Source: JAPHTQ01 sp051747405 (GTDB lineage: Bacteria > Pseudomonadota > Gammaproteobacteria > Thiohalomonadales > Thiohalomonadaceae). From it: a stretch of DNA of 24,054 nucleotides. Positions 8,029 to 16,731 of the stretch are shown in pieces. The stretch is taken from contig JBNJGC010000017.1 of the NCBI GenBank assembly GCA_051747405.1, positions 1 through 24,054 on the forward strand. Reading direction: 5' to 3'. Below the pieces are notes generated by a model. It searched no databases. It was given only the letters and a program-made list of their open reading frames with translations, and was not told the DNA's origin. The position numbers and the translations under genes are program-made. Position 1 is the stretch's first letter, and each line of letters starts with the position of its first letter.

Positions 8029-8863
8029 ACTGCTGTTTACGCAGGGCCCGTCGATTACCGTCCGTGCCGGGCTGCTGGTGCTCGCCTCCCTCGCCCTGAT
8101 GACCCTCGATCACCGCCAGCAGACGCTGGAGGGGATCCGCTCCGGACTCTCGGTGGCGGTCTATCCGCTGCAGTACCTGGTCAACCTCCCCTTCGACCTG
8201 GGGAGCTGGGCCACTGAGACCCTCACCTCCCACACCTCGCTGCTTGAGCAGAACCGTCAGCTGCGCGACAAACAGCTCAAACTTGAGTTCAAGCTGCAGA
8301 AACTGGCCGCCCTGGAGACCGAAAACCGGCGCCTGCGCGTACTGCTCCAATCCGCCAGCCGGAATTGGGAGCGGGTCCTGATCGCGGAGCTGTTGTCGGT
8401 GGATTTTGACCCATTTCGCCACCGGGTGCTGCTCAACAAGGGTGAACAGGCGGGGGTCTTCGAGGGCCATCCGCTGCTCGATGCCCACGGAGTGATGGGC
8501 CAGGTGGTCCACGTCTCACCGGTCAACAGCACCGCCATCCTCATCACCGATCCGAACCACGCCCTGCCGGTGCAGGTCAACCGTAACGGCCTGCGGACCC
8601 TCGCCGTGGGCACCGGCGAGGACCACATTCTGGATGTCCCCCACCTGCCCAATAACACCGATATCGAGGTGGGGGACCTGCTGGTGACCTCGGGGCTGGG
8701 GCTGCGCTTCCCCGCCGGCTACCCGGTCGCGACGGTCGCCAGCGTCAAGCGCGACCCGAGCCAGCCCTACGCCCGTATTACCGCCACCCCCATGGCCCAG
8801 CTGGGGCGCGCCCGCGAGGTGCTGCTGGTCTGGCCCGAACAGCCGCAGGAGGCGGGCGAATGA
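8024..8863 (+). CDS. mreC: Rod-shape-determining protein MreC, apparent AUU start
   Basis: Bitopic inner-membrane protein whose periplasmic part contacts PBP2 in the elongasome, 279 aa from ATT 8024. Order of parts: a short cytoplasmic tail with the family signature FTQGPSITVR, one membrane helix (about 14-30), a periplasmic coiled coil (about 60-105, rich in LEQNRQLRDKQLK and LETENRRLR) and the beta-barrel MreC domain. The frame has a TGA at 8018-8020, so the ORF cannot start earlier. ATG and TTG are absent from the N-terminal section, and GTG 8078 would remove the tail and half of the helix. AUU 8024 behind GGAGGG keeps the full N-terminus. A sequencing error (ATG to ATT) is the main alternative. 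It overlaps mreD by ATGA. Confidence 0.93.
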   Translation: MKLLFTQGPSITVRAGLLVLASLALMTLDHRQQTLEGIRSGLSVAVYPLQYLVNLPFDLGSWATETLTSHTSLLEQNRQLRDKQLKLEFKLQKLAALETENRRLRVLLQSASRNWERVLIAELLSVDFDPFRHRVLLNKGEQAGVFEGHPLLDAHGVMGQVVHVSPVNSTAILITDPNHALPVQVNRNGLRTLAVGTGEDHILDVPHLPNNTDIEVGDLLVTSGLGLRFPAGYPVATVASVKRDPSQPYARITATPMAQLGRAREVLLVWPEQPQEAGE

Positions 8864-9348
8864 GGACGCTGCAACACCACGGCAGCTGGGTGATCGCCCT
8901 GAGCTTCGTTCTCGCCATGATGCTCACCATGGTGCCCCTGCCCGAGTGGGCCCGCCACCTGCGCCCCGAGTGGGTGACCATGGTGCTCATCTACTGGTGC
9001 ATGGCCCTACCGGAGCGGGTGGGGGTCGGGGTCGGCTGGCTCGCGGGGCTTTTTCTCGATGTCATCCACGGCAACGTACTCGGCCAGTACGCCCTGGCAC
9101 TCGCCCTGGTGGCCTACCTGACACTCAGCCTGCATCAGCGACTGCGCATCTACCCCCTGCCTCAGCAGGCGCTGGTGGTGCTGTTGCTACTACTGCTGCA
9201 GCAGCTGCTGGTGATTTGGATAAAGGGGTTTCTCGGCCAGTCGCCGGAGAGCCTGCTCTACTGGCTCCCCTCCCTGAGCAGCACCCTGCTCTGGCCCTGG
9301 CTGTTTCTGATCCTGCGCGATCTGCGCCGCCACTTCCGAGTGAGCTGA
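8860..9348 (+). CDS. mreD: Rod-shape-determining protein MreD
   Basis: Small polytopic inner-membrane elongasome component, 162 aa, normal length, with about five or six hydrophobic helices. Family features include the N-terminal helix followed by RPEWVTMVLIYWCMALPERV and the GLFLDVIHGNVLGQYALA segment. Its ATG overlaps the mreC stop (ATGA), and its own TGA ends one base before the mrdA start, so translation is probably coupled through mreC-mreD-mrdA. Confidence 0.95.
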   Translation: MRTLQHHGSWVIALSFVLAMMLTMVPLPEWARHLRPEWVTMVLIYWCMALPERVGVGVGWLAGLFLDVIHGNVLGQYALALALVAYLTLSLHQRLRIYPLPQQALVVLLLLLLQQLLVIWIKGFLGQSPESLLYWLPSLSSTLLWPWLFLILRDLRRHFRVS

Positions 9349-9349
9349 A

Positions 9350-11200
9350 ATGCGCCGCCGCCCGACGCTACTCAAGGATCCGATTCGTGAGCGCCACCTT
9401 TTCAGCCGCCGCGCCATCGTCGCCGCGCTGTTCAGCCTGCTGATGCTGGGGCTGCTGGTCTCCCGCCTGGCCTATCTGCAGCTGAGCCGCCACGACCACT
9501 ACACCACCCTCTCCACCAACAACCGTGTCGCCCTGCAACCGCTGGCGCCAACCCGCGGTCTCATCTACGACCGCAACGGCGTACTGCTGGCGCAGAACCT
9601 CCCCACCTTCAGCCTGGAGATCGTGCAGGAGCGGGTGGAGGATATGGAGGCGACCCTGGAGGCCATCGGCGCGCTGATCCCGGTACGGGAGGAGGATATC
9701 GACCGCTTCCGCCACGAACTCAAGCGTAGCCGCCGCTTCGAGCCGGTCCCGTTACGCTTTCGCCTCACCTCCCAGGAGGTGGCGCTACTGGCGGTCAACA
9801 GCCACCGACTACCCGGGGTGGAGATCAACTCCACCCTCACCCGCCACTACCCGCTGGGCCGACAGGGCGCCCACTCCGTCGGCTATGTGGGGCGGATCAA
9901 CCGGCGCGAACTGCAAGAGCTGGACCCCTCCAACTACGCCGCCACCACCTACATCGGCAAGCTCGGTGTGGAGAAGAGTTACGAGGCACAGCTACATGGC
10001 AAGGTCGGCCACCAGCAGGTGGAGACCAATGCCCGCGGTCGGGTCCTGCGGGTACTGGAGCGAACCCCGCCGGAGCCGGGCAAAAACCTCTACCTGAATA
10101 TCGATATCGATCTCCAGCGTGTTGCCGAGCAGGCCTTCGGCGAGGAGCGCGGAGCGATGGTCGCTATCGAACCGAACAGCGGCGCTGTGCTGAGCCTGGT
10201 CAGCATCCCCGCCTACGATCCCAACCAGTTCGTCAACGGTATCGGCCTGGAGGCCTACCGCTCGCTGAGCGAGTCTATCGACCAACCCCTATTCAACCGT
10301 GCCCTGCGTGGACAGTATCCGCCGGGCTCCACCACCAAACCCTTCGTCGGACTGGCCGGGCTGGAGCTGAATGAGATCACGACCCTCGATTCGGTGGTCT
10401 GCCGGGGGCACTATACCCTCAAGGGCGACGACCACCGCTACCGCGACTGGAAAAAGAGGGGCCACGGCCCCATCGGCCTGACCCGTGCCATCGTCGAGTC
10501 CTGCGACGTCTTCTTCTACGACCTGTCGTACAATCTGGGGATCGACAAGCTCTCCAGCTATCTGGGCCAGTTCGGCTTCGGTCGCAAAACCGGTATCGAT
10601 ATCGGCGGCGACACCTCGGGGCTACTACCCACACGGGAGTGGAAGCGGCGGGTCCGCCGCGAACCCTGGTTCCCCGGCGAAACCCTGATCACCGGTATCG
10701 GCCAGGGCTTCTTCCTCTCCACGCCGCTACAACTGGCCAACGCCACCGCCGCCTTCGCCGCCGAGGGCAAATTGATGCAGCCGATGGTGGTGCGCGCCAG
10801 CGAAGACCCCACCACCGAGACCTTGGAGCCGGTAGAGCCCGTCACCGTGGGGGAGATCCCGATCCAGGATCCGGGTAACTGGTGGCGCATCCGCCGCGCC
10901 ATGGGCAGGGTGGTGCACGGCACCCACGGCACCGCCCGCAGCATCAACCGGGATCTGGACTATAAAATGGCGGGCAAAACCGGCACCGCCCAGGTCTTCT
11001 CCATCGCCCAGGATGCCGAGTACGAAGAGGCGGAGATCACCAAGCGGCTGCGCGATCACGCCCTGTTTATCGCCTACGCACCGGCGGATGAGCCGCAGAT
11101 CGCCATCGCCCTGATCGTGGAGAACGGCGGTAGCGGCGGTGCCGTTGCCGCCCCCATCGCACGCCAGGTGATCGACCACTACCTGTCCCAAAAAGAGTAA
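9350..11200 (+). CDS. mrdA: Penicillin-binding protein 2, elongation transpeptidase
   Basis: Class B PBP that crosslinks peptidoglycan during cell elongation with RodA, 616 aa, close to E. coli PBP2. It has an N-terminal cytoplasmic tail, one membrane helix (about 22-42), the pedestal domain beginning at APTRGLIYDRNG, and the transpeptidase domain. Active-site motifs are intact: S327-T-T-K330 in YPPGSTTKPF, SCD at 384-386, and K543-T-G in MAGKTGTAQV. The start lies one base after the mreD stop. The gene sits in the usual mreD-mrdA-mrdB order. It would be the target of mecillinam-type beta-lactams, from family knowledge. Confidence 0.97.
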   Translation: MRRRPTLLKDPIRERHLFSRRAIVAALFSLLMLGLLVSRLAYLQLSRHDHYTTLSTNNRVALQPLAPTRGLIYDRNGVLLAQNLPTFSLEIVQERVEDMEATLEAIGALIPVREEDIDRFRHELKRSRRFEPVPLRFRLTSQEVALLAVNSHRLPGVEINSTLTRHYPLGRQGAHSVGYVGRINRRELQELDPSNYAATTYIGKLGVEKSYEAQLHGKVGHQQVETNARGRVLRVLERTPPEPGKNLYLNIDIDLQRVAEQAFGEERGAMVAIEPNSGAVLSLVSIPAYDPNQFVNGIGLEAYRSLSESIDQPLFNRALRGQYPPGSTTKPFVGLAGLELNEITTLDSVVCRGHYTLKGDDHRYRDWKKRGHGPIGLTRAIVESCDVFFYDLSYNLGIDKLSSYLGQFGFGRKTGIDIGGDTSGLLPTREWKRRVRREPWFPGETLITGIGQGFFLSTPLQLANATAAFAAEGKLMQPMVVRASEDPTTETLEPVEPVTVGEIPIQDPGNWWRIRRAMGRVVHGTHGTARSINRDLDYKMAGKTGTAQVFSIAQDAEYEEAEITKRLRDHALFIAYAPADEPQIAIALIVENGGSGGAVAAPIARQVIDHYLSQKE

Positions 11201-11203
11201 GCC

Positions 11204-12316
11204 ATGCTGCTTAGCGACGCCTCCCACAGCCATAGCCTATTCCGCCGCATCCACCTCGACCCGCCGCTATTGGTCGGCTTGCTGCTGTTGGCCGGCGTGG
11301 GGCTGATTGTGCTGTTCAGCGCCAGCGGTCAGGATGAGGCGCAACTGTGGCGCCACACCACCCGGCTGGGCATCTCCTTCGGTGGCATGCTGTTGCTGGC
11401 GCAGATCCCTCCCGACACCCTGCAGCGCTGGACCCATTGGATCTTCGCCGCCGGGCTGTTGATGCTCATCGCCGTACTGGTGACGGGCGAGATGGGCAAA
11501 GGTGCCCAGCGCTGGCTGGCTATCGGCCGTGTGCGCTTCCAGCCCTCCGAGCTGATGAAGCTGGCGGTGCCGATGATGGTCGCCTGGTTCTTTGCAGAAC
11601 GCTCTCTGCCGCCGCGGCTTCGCAACGTCGCCATCGCCCTGACCATCGTGCTGATCCCAACCGCCCTCATCGCCAAACAGCCCGACCTGGGCACCGCACT
11701 GCTCATCGCCTCCTCGGGGATATTCGTACTGCTGTTCGCCGGACTGAGCTGGCGCCTGGTGGGGATCGCCTCACTGCTTGCGCTACCGCTGGCCTGGGTG
11801 ATGTGGCAGTTTGTTATGCACGACTACCAACGCCGCCGCGTCCTCACCTTTCTCAACCCCGAGAGCGACCCGCTGGGGGCCGGTTACCATATCATCCAGT
11901 CCAAGATCGCCATCGGCTCGGGCGGACTCTACGGCAAGGGTTGGCTCAACGGTACCCAGTCCCACCTGGAGTTCCTGCCGGAGCGCCATACCGACTTCAT
12001 CTTCGCCGTGCTGAGTGAGGAGTTCGGCCTGATGGGGGCGTTGATCCTGCTGGCGATCTACCTGCTCATCATCCTGCGCGGCCTCTACATCGCCAGCCAG
12101 GCCCAGGACACCTTCTCGCGCCTGCTCGCGGGGGGGCTGACCATGACCTTCATGGTCTACGTCTTCGTCAATATCGGCATGGTCACCGGCCTGCTCCCCG
12201 TAGTCGGTGTACCGCTGCCGCTGGTCAGCTACGGCGGCAGCTCCATGATGACCTTGATGGCCGCATTCGGTATGCTGATGTCCATACACACCCACCGTAA
12301 ACTACTGAAGAACTGA
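11204..12316 (+). CDS. mrdB: SEDS peptidoglycan glycosyltransferase RodA
   Basis: Polytopic SEDS-family polymerase that makes glycan strands from lipid II with PBP2, 370 aa, normal length, about ten membrane helices. Signatures include WLAIGRVRFQPSELMKLA, KQPDLGTALLI, and the large extracellular loop GLYGKGWLNGTQSHLEFLPE followed by RHTDFIFAVLSEEFG, which holds the family's conserved acidic residue. The C-terminal LPLVSYGGSSMM motif is also present. ATG 11204 follows the mrdA stop by three bases, with AAAAAGAG upstream serving as ribosome-binding site inside the end of mrdA. Confidence 0.97.
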   Translation: MLLSDASHSHSLFRRIHLDPPLLVGLLLLAGVGLIVLFSASGQDEAQLWRHTTRLGISFGGMLLLAQIPPDTLQRWTHWIFAAGLLMLIAVLVTGEMGKGAQRWLAIGRVRFQPSELMKLAVPMMVAWFFAERSLPPRLRNVAIALTIVLIPTALIAKQPDLGTALLIASSGIFVLLFAGLSWRLVGIASLLALPLAWVMWQFVMHDYQRRRVLTFLNPESDPLGAGYHIIQSKIAIGSGGLYGKGWLNGTQSHLEFLPERHTDFIFAVLSEEFGLMGALILLAIYLLIILRGLYIASQAQDTFSRLLAGGLTMTFMVYVFVNIGMVTGLLPVVGVPLPLVSYGGSSMMTLMAAFGMLMSIHTHRKLLKN

Positions 12317-12320
12317 CACC

Positions 12321-13328
12321 GTGAAACGATCACTACTGCTGACACTGCTGCTACTCACCCAGCCTGTGCTCGCACAGGAGTTCCTAGAGCAGTACCCGCA
12401 AAGCCGCGAGTTCATCCAAAAGATGGGCAGCGAACACGACTTCTCCCCCGAGGAGCTCGAGGCGCTGTTCGCGCAGGTGGAGCACAAACAGAGCATCATC
12501 GACGCCATCAGTCGACCGGCCGAGAGCAAACCCTGGTACCAGTATCGCCCGATCTTCGTCACCGCCTCGCGTATCCGCCAAGGCGTCGATTTCTGGCACG
12601 ACAACCAGGCCCTGCTGGAACAGGCCGAGAAGGAGTATGGGGTACCGGCGCATATCATCGTCGCCATCATCGGTGTAGAGACCCGCTACGGGCGCCACAG
12701 CGGTCGCTACCGCGTGATGGATGCCCTCAGCACCCTCGCCTTCGACTACCCCAAGCGCAGCGACTTCTTCCGCCGCCAGCTCGAAGCCTTCCTGCTGATG
12801 AGCCGTGAGGAGCAGCGCGATCCGCTGGAGTTTCTCGGCTCCTACGCCGGCGCCATGGGCATGCCGCAGTTTATCCCCAGCAGCTTCCGCGCCTATGCGG
12901 TCGACTTCGACGGCGATGGCAGACGAGACCTGTGGGAGAACACCAGCGATGTCATCGGCAGCGTCGCCAACTACTTTGCCGAACACAAGTGGCAGCCCGG
13001 CGAACCGATCACCAGCCGCGCCACCCTCCACGGCGAGGCGCCCACCGAACTGGTGGAGAAGGGCTACAAGCCCTCCCTGACCATGGCCCAGCTGCGCCAG
13101 GCGGGTATCCGCCCGGTGGACGACTATAATGACAGTGACAAGGTGGCCCTGCTGGCCCTGGAGAGCACCCCGGGCAAAATGCAGTACTGGGTGGCGCAGC
13201 ACAACTTTTACGTCATCACCCGCTACAACCACAGCCCGCTCTACGCCATGGCGGTCCACCAGCTGGCCGAGGCGATCCGCACCACCCGCGCCACGGCACA
13301 CTATCAGGCAACCGAAGACAAAGGCTGA
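12321..13328 (+). CDS. mltB: MltB-type lytic murein transglycosylase
   Basis: Periplasmic enzyme that cleaves the glycan backbone to 1,6-anhydromuropeptides, 335 aa. The catalytic glutamate is E120 in IIGVETRYGRHSG. Other MltB features are YGVPAHIIVAI, the GAMGMPQFIPSSF block and the VDFDGDGRRDLW calcium-loop-like stretch. It starts with GTG 12321. The N-terminus is an ordinary signal peptide (hydrophobic run, then PVLA before QEF) without a lipobox cysteine, so unlike E. coli MltB the protein is predicted to be soluble or only loosely attached. It lies four bases after mrdB and two bases before rlpA. Confidence 0.95.
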   Translation: MKRSLLLTLLLLTQPVLAQEFLEQYPQSREFIQKMGSEHDFSPEELEALFAQVEHKQSIIDAISRPAESKPWYQYRPIFVTASRIRQGVDFWHDNQALLEQAEKEYGVPAHIIVAIIGVETRYGRHSGRYRVMDALSTLAFDYPKRSDFFRRQLEAFLLMSREEQRDPLEFLGSYAGAMGMPQFIPSSFRAYAVDFDGDGRRDLWENTSDVIGSVANYFAEHKWQPGEPITSRATLHGEAPTELVEKGYKPSLTMAQLRQAGIRPVDDYNDSDKVALLALESTPGKMQYWVAQHNFYVITRYNHSPLYAMAVHQLAEAIRTTRATAHYQATEDKG

Positions 13329-13330
13329 CC

Positions 13331-14191
13331 ATGCAGGCGGCATACGGCAGACTGGCCACCACGCTCACCGCGACACTGCTACTGCTCAGCGGCTGCACGC
13401 TCGGTCCCGCCAGCGTCAGCCGCGATAGCGGTCCGCGCGGCCAGGTCAAGGTCGACCACATCCCCGACGCCGTTCCCAAACACGAAAAACGCACCCGCGC
13501 CGGCAACCCCAAGACCTACGTGGTCATGGGCAAACGCTACCATGTGATGAAGGAGAGCACCGGCTACGTCGAGCGCGGGATCGCCTCCTGGTACGGCAAG
13601 AAGTTCCACGGGCGCAAGACCTCCAACGGCGAGACCTACGATATGTACGCCATGACCGCCGCGCACAAGACCCTGCCCATCCCCGCCTATGTCCAGGTCA
13701 CCAACCTGGACAACGGTCGGCAGGTCGTGGTGCGGGTCAACGACCGCGGCCCCTTCCATGAGGGGCGCATCATCGACCTCTCCTACACCGCGGCAAAAAA
13801 GCTCGACATCATCGGCCACGGCACCGGTCGGGTCGAGGTCCGCGCCCTGGAGCCGGGGCAGCCGATGCCTGCCACCACCCGCACCGCCTCGACTCCCACC
13901 CGCCCCTCGGGCGCCCGTGTGGAGAAGGCCATCGCCCCTAAGGGAAGTGAGCCCAAACCGACCCTCTACCTACAGCTAGGCTCGTTCATCAGCATGGACA
14001 ACGCCGAATCGCTGCGCGCCCGGCTGGCGCTGAACAACGTCAGTGGCGCCTCCATTCTGCGCACCAGCGCCGATCGCAAGCAGGTCTACCGGGTTAGGGT
14101 AGGCCCTCTCAAGTCGGTCCGGGAGGCGGACCGCATCGCCTCACGCATCAACGACCTGGGCCTAGGCGTGCCCACCATCATCATCGACTGA
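13331..14191 (+). CDS. rlpA: RlpA-family septal ring lytic transglycosylase lipoprotein
   Basis: Outer-membrane lipoprotein that in pseudomonads cleaves denuded (stem-peptide-free) glycan at septa; here the role is inferred from family. 286 aa. The lipobox LLSG-C22 ends the signal peptide. The double-psi beta-barrel domain covers about 80-172, with ERGIASWYG, the G-x-x-T-S-N-G-E-T-Y-D stretch, AAHKTLPIP and VNDRGPFHEGRIIDLS. A Thr/Pro-rich linker follows, then a SPOR domain (about 210-286), which binds denuded glycan. AAAGG sits six bases before ATG 13331. It follows mltB directly, as in many gammaproteobacteria. Confidence 0.95.
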   Translation: MQAAYGRLATTLTATLLLLSGCTLGPASVSRDSGPRGQVKVDHIPDAVPKHEKRTRAGNPKTYVVMGKRYHVMKESTGYVERGIASWYGKKFHGRKTSNGETYDMYAMTAAHKTLPIPAYVQVTNLDNGRQVVVRVNDRGPFHEGRIIDLSYTAAKKLDIIGHGTGRVEVRALEPGQPMPATTRTASTPTRPSGARVEKAIAPKGSEPKPTLYLQLGSFISMDNAESLRARLALNNVSGASILRTSADRKQVYRVRVGPLKSVREADRIASRINDLGLGVPTIIID

Positions 14192-14274
14192 CCAACGGTC
14201 TACTCATCCGCGCGGCAACCGGCTAAAATGCGCAGATTGCCACCACATATCGTCAACCGGACACACACTTCAGC

Positions 14275-15417
14275 ATGATGCGAACGCTCACCAAACTACT
14301 CGCCCTTGTACTACTGGCCGTCGTATTCAGCGCCCAGGCCGCCCCCTCGCTGATCCCCTCGCCCCCGCGCCTGGCCGCCAGCGGCTACGTCCTGATGGAC
14401 TACCACAGCGGCCAGATCCTCGCCGCCGACAACCCCGAACAGCGGCTCGAACCGGCTAGCCTGACCAAGATGATGACCGCCTACTCCGTATTCCACGAGC
14501 TCAAGGCGGGCCACATCAGCCTCGCCGACGAGGTGTTGATCAGCGAAAAGGCCTGGCGTATGCCGGGCTCGCGGATGTTCATTGAGGTCGGCAAACGGGT
14601 CACGGTGGAGCAGCTGCTCAAGGGAATGATCATTCAATCCGGTAACGACGCCAGCGTCGCCCTGGCCGAGTTTGTCGCCGGCAGCGAAGAGGCCTTCGTC
14701 CCGCTGATGAACGCCCACGCCAAAAGCCTGGGGCTGAAGAACACCCACTTTACCAACAGCACCGGGCTACCCGACCCGGAGCTCTACACCACCCCCAGCG
14801 ACATGGCCCGGCTGGCGCAGGCGCTTATCAAAGAATTCCCCGACTACTACCCCTGGTACTCCGAGGAGCGCTACACCTACAACAACATCACCCAGTCCAA
14901 CCGCAACCTGCTGCTCTACCGGGACGACAGCGTCGATGGGCTCAAGACCGGCCACACCGAAGCGGCCGGCTACTGCCTCGTCTCCTCGGCCAAACGCGAT
15001 CAGATGCGGCTTATCGCCGTGGTGATGGGCACCTCCAGTGAGAAGGCCCGCGCTCAGGAGAGCCAGAAGCTGCTCAACTACGGCTTCCGCTTCTACGAAA
15101 CTCACCTCCTCTACAACGCCGATGAGTCGCTCAAGGAGATGCGCGTCTGGAAAGGCGAGTCGGAGAGCGTGCCGCTGGGCCTGAGCCAGGCGCTCCACGT
15201 CACCGTCCCCCGTGGCCAGTACAAATCGCTCAACGCCTCGCTCAGCGTCGACAAAACCCTGGTCGCCCCCATCGACGCGGGTGACGAGCTGGGTATGGTC
15301 ACGGTCAAACTCAGCGACGAGACCCTGGCAGAGCGCCCCCTGGTCGCCCTGCAGGGGGTTGACGAGGGCGGTCTCTGGCAGAAACTCAAAGACAACGTCA
15401 TGCTACTGTTCCAGTAG
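14275..15417 (+). CDS. dacA: D-alanyl-D-alanine carboxypeptidase, PBP5/6 type
   Basis: Removes the terminal D-Ala from pentapeptide stems in the periplasm, 380 aa. A signal peptide is cleaved after FSAQA. Active-site motifs are S62-L-T-K65, S122-G-N124 and K224-T-G226. A C-terminal beta domain is followed by an amphipathic helix (WQKLKDNVMLLF) that should anchor it to the inner membrane, as in PBP5. Two ATGs are adjacent at 14275 and 14278, and either could be used. The 83-bp gap from rlpA is the largest between mrdA and ybeD and could hold an internal promoter (TAAAAT at 14223-14228 resembles a -10, but no good -35 is seen). Confidence 0.96.
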   Translation: MMRTLTKLLALVLLAVVFSAQAAPSLIPSPPRLAASGYVLMDYHSGQILAADNPEQRLEPASLTKMMTAYSVFHELKAGHISLADEVLISEKAWRMPGSRMFIEVGKRVTVEQLLKGMIIQSGNDASVALAEFVAGSEEAFVPLMNAHAKSLGLKNTHFTNSTGLPDPELYTTPSDMARLAQALIKEFPDYYPWYSEERYTYNNITQSNRNLLLYRDDSVDGLKTGHTEAAGYCLVSSAKRDQMRLIAVVMGTSSEKARAQESQKLLNYGFRFYETHLLYNADESLKEMRVWKGESESVPLGLSQALHVTVPRGQYKSLNASLSVDKTLVAPIDAGDELGMVTVKLSDETLAERPLVALQGVDEGGLWQKLKDNVMLLFQ

Positions 15418-15425
15418 CCCGGACC

Positions 15426-16298
15426 ATGCACGACGCACTCACCGGCACAGTCTTTCTCAACGGCCAATACCTGCCCGCGGCGGAGGCGAAGATCTCCGTC
15501 CTCGACCGCGGCTTTATCTTTGGCGACGGTGTCTACGAGGTCATCCCGGTCTACGGTGGTCGGCTCTTCCGCCTGCCACACCACCTTGAACGGCTGGATC
15601 ACAGCCTTCAGGGTATCCGCCTACACAATCCTCTGGATCACACCACCTGGCAACAGCGGCTGGAAGAGTTGATCGATCGTAACGGCGGTGGTGAGCAGTC
15701 GCTCTACCTGCAGGTCACCCGCGGAGTCGCCCCGCGCGATCACCGCTTCCCGACGCACACTGAGCCCACCGTCTTCGCCATGAGCACACCGCTGGGCCCG
15801 GTCCCCGACACGCTGCGTGAAGGGGTCGCGGCGATCACCGTCGAGGATATCCGCTGGAAGCTCTGCAACATCAAGGCGATCGCTCTGCTACCCAACATCC
15901 TGCTGCGCCAACAGGCGGCGGATGCCGGCGCCGCGGAGGCGATCATGCTGCGTGACGGCTTCGTTACCGAAGGCTCAGCCAGCAACCTTTTTATCGTCAA
16001 CAATGGCGTGGTACTTACGCCGCCGAAGAGCAACCTGCTCCTGCCGGGTATCACCCGCGATCTAGTGGTGGAACTGTGCCACGACAACGCCGTCCCATGT
16101 GTAGAGGGCGCAATCAGTCAGATGCAGCTGCAGCAGGCCGACGAGATCTGGCTCACCTCCTCCAGCAAGGAGATCACCCCGGTGATCCGCCTGGACCAGG
16201 CGCCAGTCGGCCAGGGCCGACCGGGCCCGCTCTGGCAGCGACTCATCGCCCTCTACCAGACCTACAAACAGGCCTTCCGTGAAGGTCGTGCGGAGTAA
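15426..16298 (+). CDS. dat: D-amino acid aminotransferase, PLP fold type IV
   Basis: Class IV aminotransferase, 290 aa, predicted to interconvert D-alanine and D-glutamate with their 2-oxo acids. The PLP lysine is K150 in CNIKAIALLPN, and the cofactor-holding E183 lies in TEGSASNLFI. The D-specific feature is APR104-D-H106-RFP after QVTRG, matching the R-x-H substrate-carboxylate trap of Bacillus D-amino acid transaminase rather than the branched-chain IlvE pattern. Its position eight bases after the carboxypeptidase suggests that it recycles released D-Ala or feeds D-Glu for stem peptides. That metabolic link is inference. Start ATG 15426; the ribosome-binding site is weak. Confidence 0.9.
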   Translation: MHDALTGTVFLNGQYLPAAEAKISVLDRGFIFGDGVYEVIPVYGGRLFRLPHHLERLDHSLQGIRLHNPLDHTTWQQRLEELIDRNGGGEQSLYLQVTRGVAPRDHRFPTHTEPTVFAMSTPLGPVPDTLREGVAAITVEDIRWKLCNIKAIALLPNILLRQQAADAGAAEAIMLRDGFVTEGSASNLFIVNNGVVLTPPKSNLLLPGITRDLVVELCHDNAVPCVEGAISQMQLQQADEIWLTSSSKEITPVIRLDQAPVGQGRPGPLWQRLIALYQTYKQAFREGRAE

Positions 16299-16304
16299 GC
16301 GAAA

Positions 16305-16571
16305 ATGAGTGACCAAGAGACCCTGCTGGAGTTCCCCTGCCACTTCCCCGTCAAGGCGATGGGACTGGCCGACGACGAGTTCGAGGCACGGGTTATCGGC
16401 CTGGTGCGTAAACACGCCCCCGACCTGAGCGAAGGGGCGGTCAAAACGCGCGATAGCAAAGGCGGAAAATACCTCTCCGTCACCATCACCGTCCGCGCCA
16501 CCAGCCGCGAACAACTCGACAACATCTACCGCGAACTGACCGCCTGCGAAGAGGTGTTGATGGCGCTCTGA
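16305..16571 (+). CDS. ybeD: YbeD/DUF493 family small protein
   Basis: Cytoplasmic protein of 88 aa in the YbeD (DUF493) family, of ferredoxin-like ACT-resembling fold. Recognisable parts are ETLLEFPCHFPVKAMG at the start, the SKGGKYLSVTITVRATSREQLDNIY core and the CEEVLMAL end. Its molecular role is not established. It nearly always sits between dacA and lipB in gammaproteobacteria, as it does here, which hints at a link to lipoate or wall functions without proving it. GGAG lies nine bases before ATG 16305. Confidence 0.92.
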   Translation: MSDQETLLEFPCHFPVKAMGLADDEFEARVIGLVRKHAPDLSEGAVKTRDSKGGKYLSVTITVRATSREQLDNIYRELTACEEVLMAL

Positions 16572-16574
16572 GCC

Positions 16575-16731
16575 TTGCACCGCTCCTGCGCTATCGACAA
16601 GCTGTTCCCGACCTTGTCGATCCACCTACATCCCTGCAGGCGTGCGCCCGCGGTATACGCCGTGCATGGATGCACCAGTGCCGCGGTCACAGGGACGTGA
16701 TGAAGCGGCCCGTTCATCCTGAACATAAACT
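16575..16731. repeat. Tandem repeat, full unit 1 (157 bp)
   Basis: First of three units filling the 376-bp ybeD-lipB gap, which holds no supported gene. It begins TTGCACCGCTC and ends CATAAACT. It differs from the other full unit (16791-16947) at only four of 157 positions. Internal dyads include ATCGACAAG/CTTGTCGAT (16593-16601 and 16613-16621) and a GTGCAT-GG-ATGCAC palindrome. Open frames exist through it on both strands but look fortuitous. Confidence 0.9.

Noticed and set aside
12384..13343. 319-codon minus-strand ORF opposite mltB
   Set aside because: It is an antisense shadow; mltB carries intact catalytic motifs and a signal peptide on the other strand.
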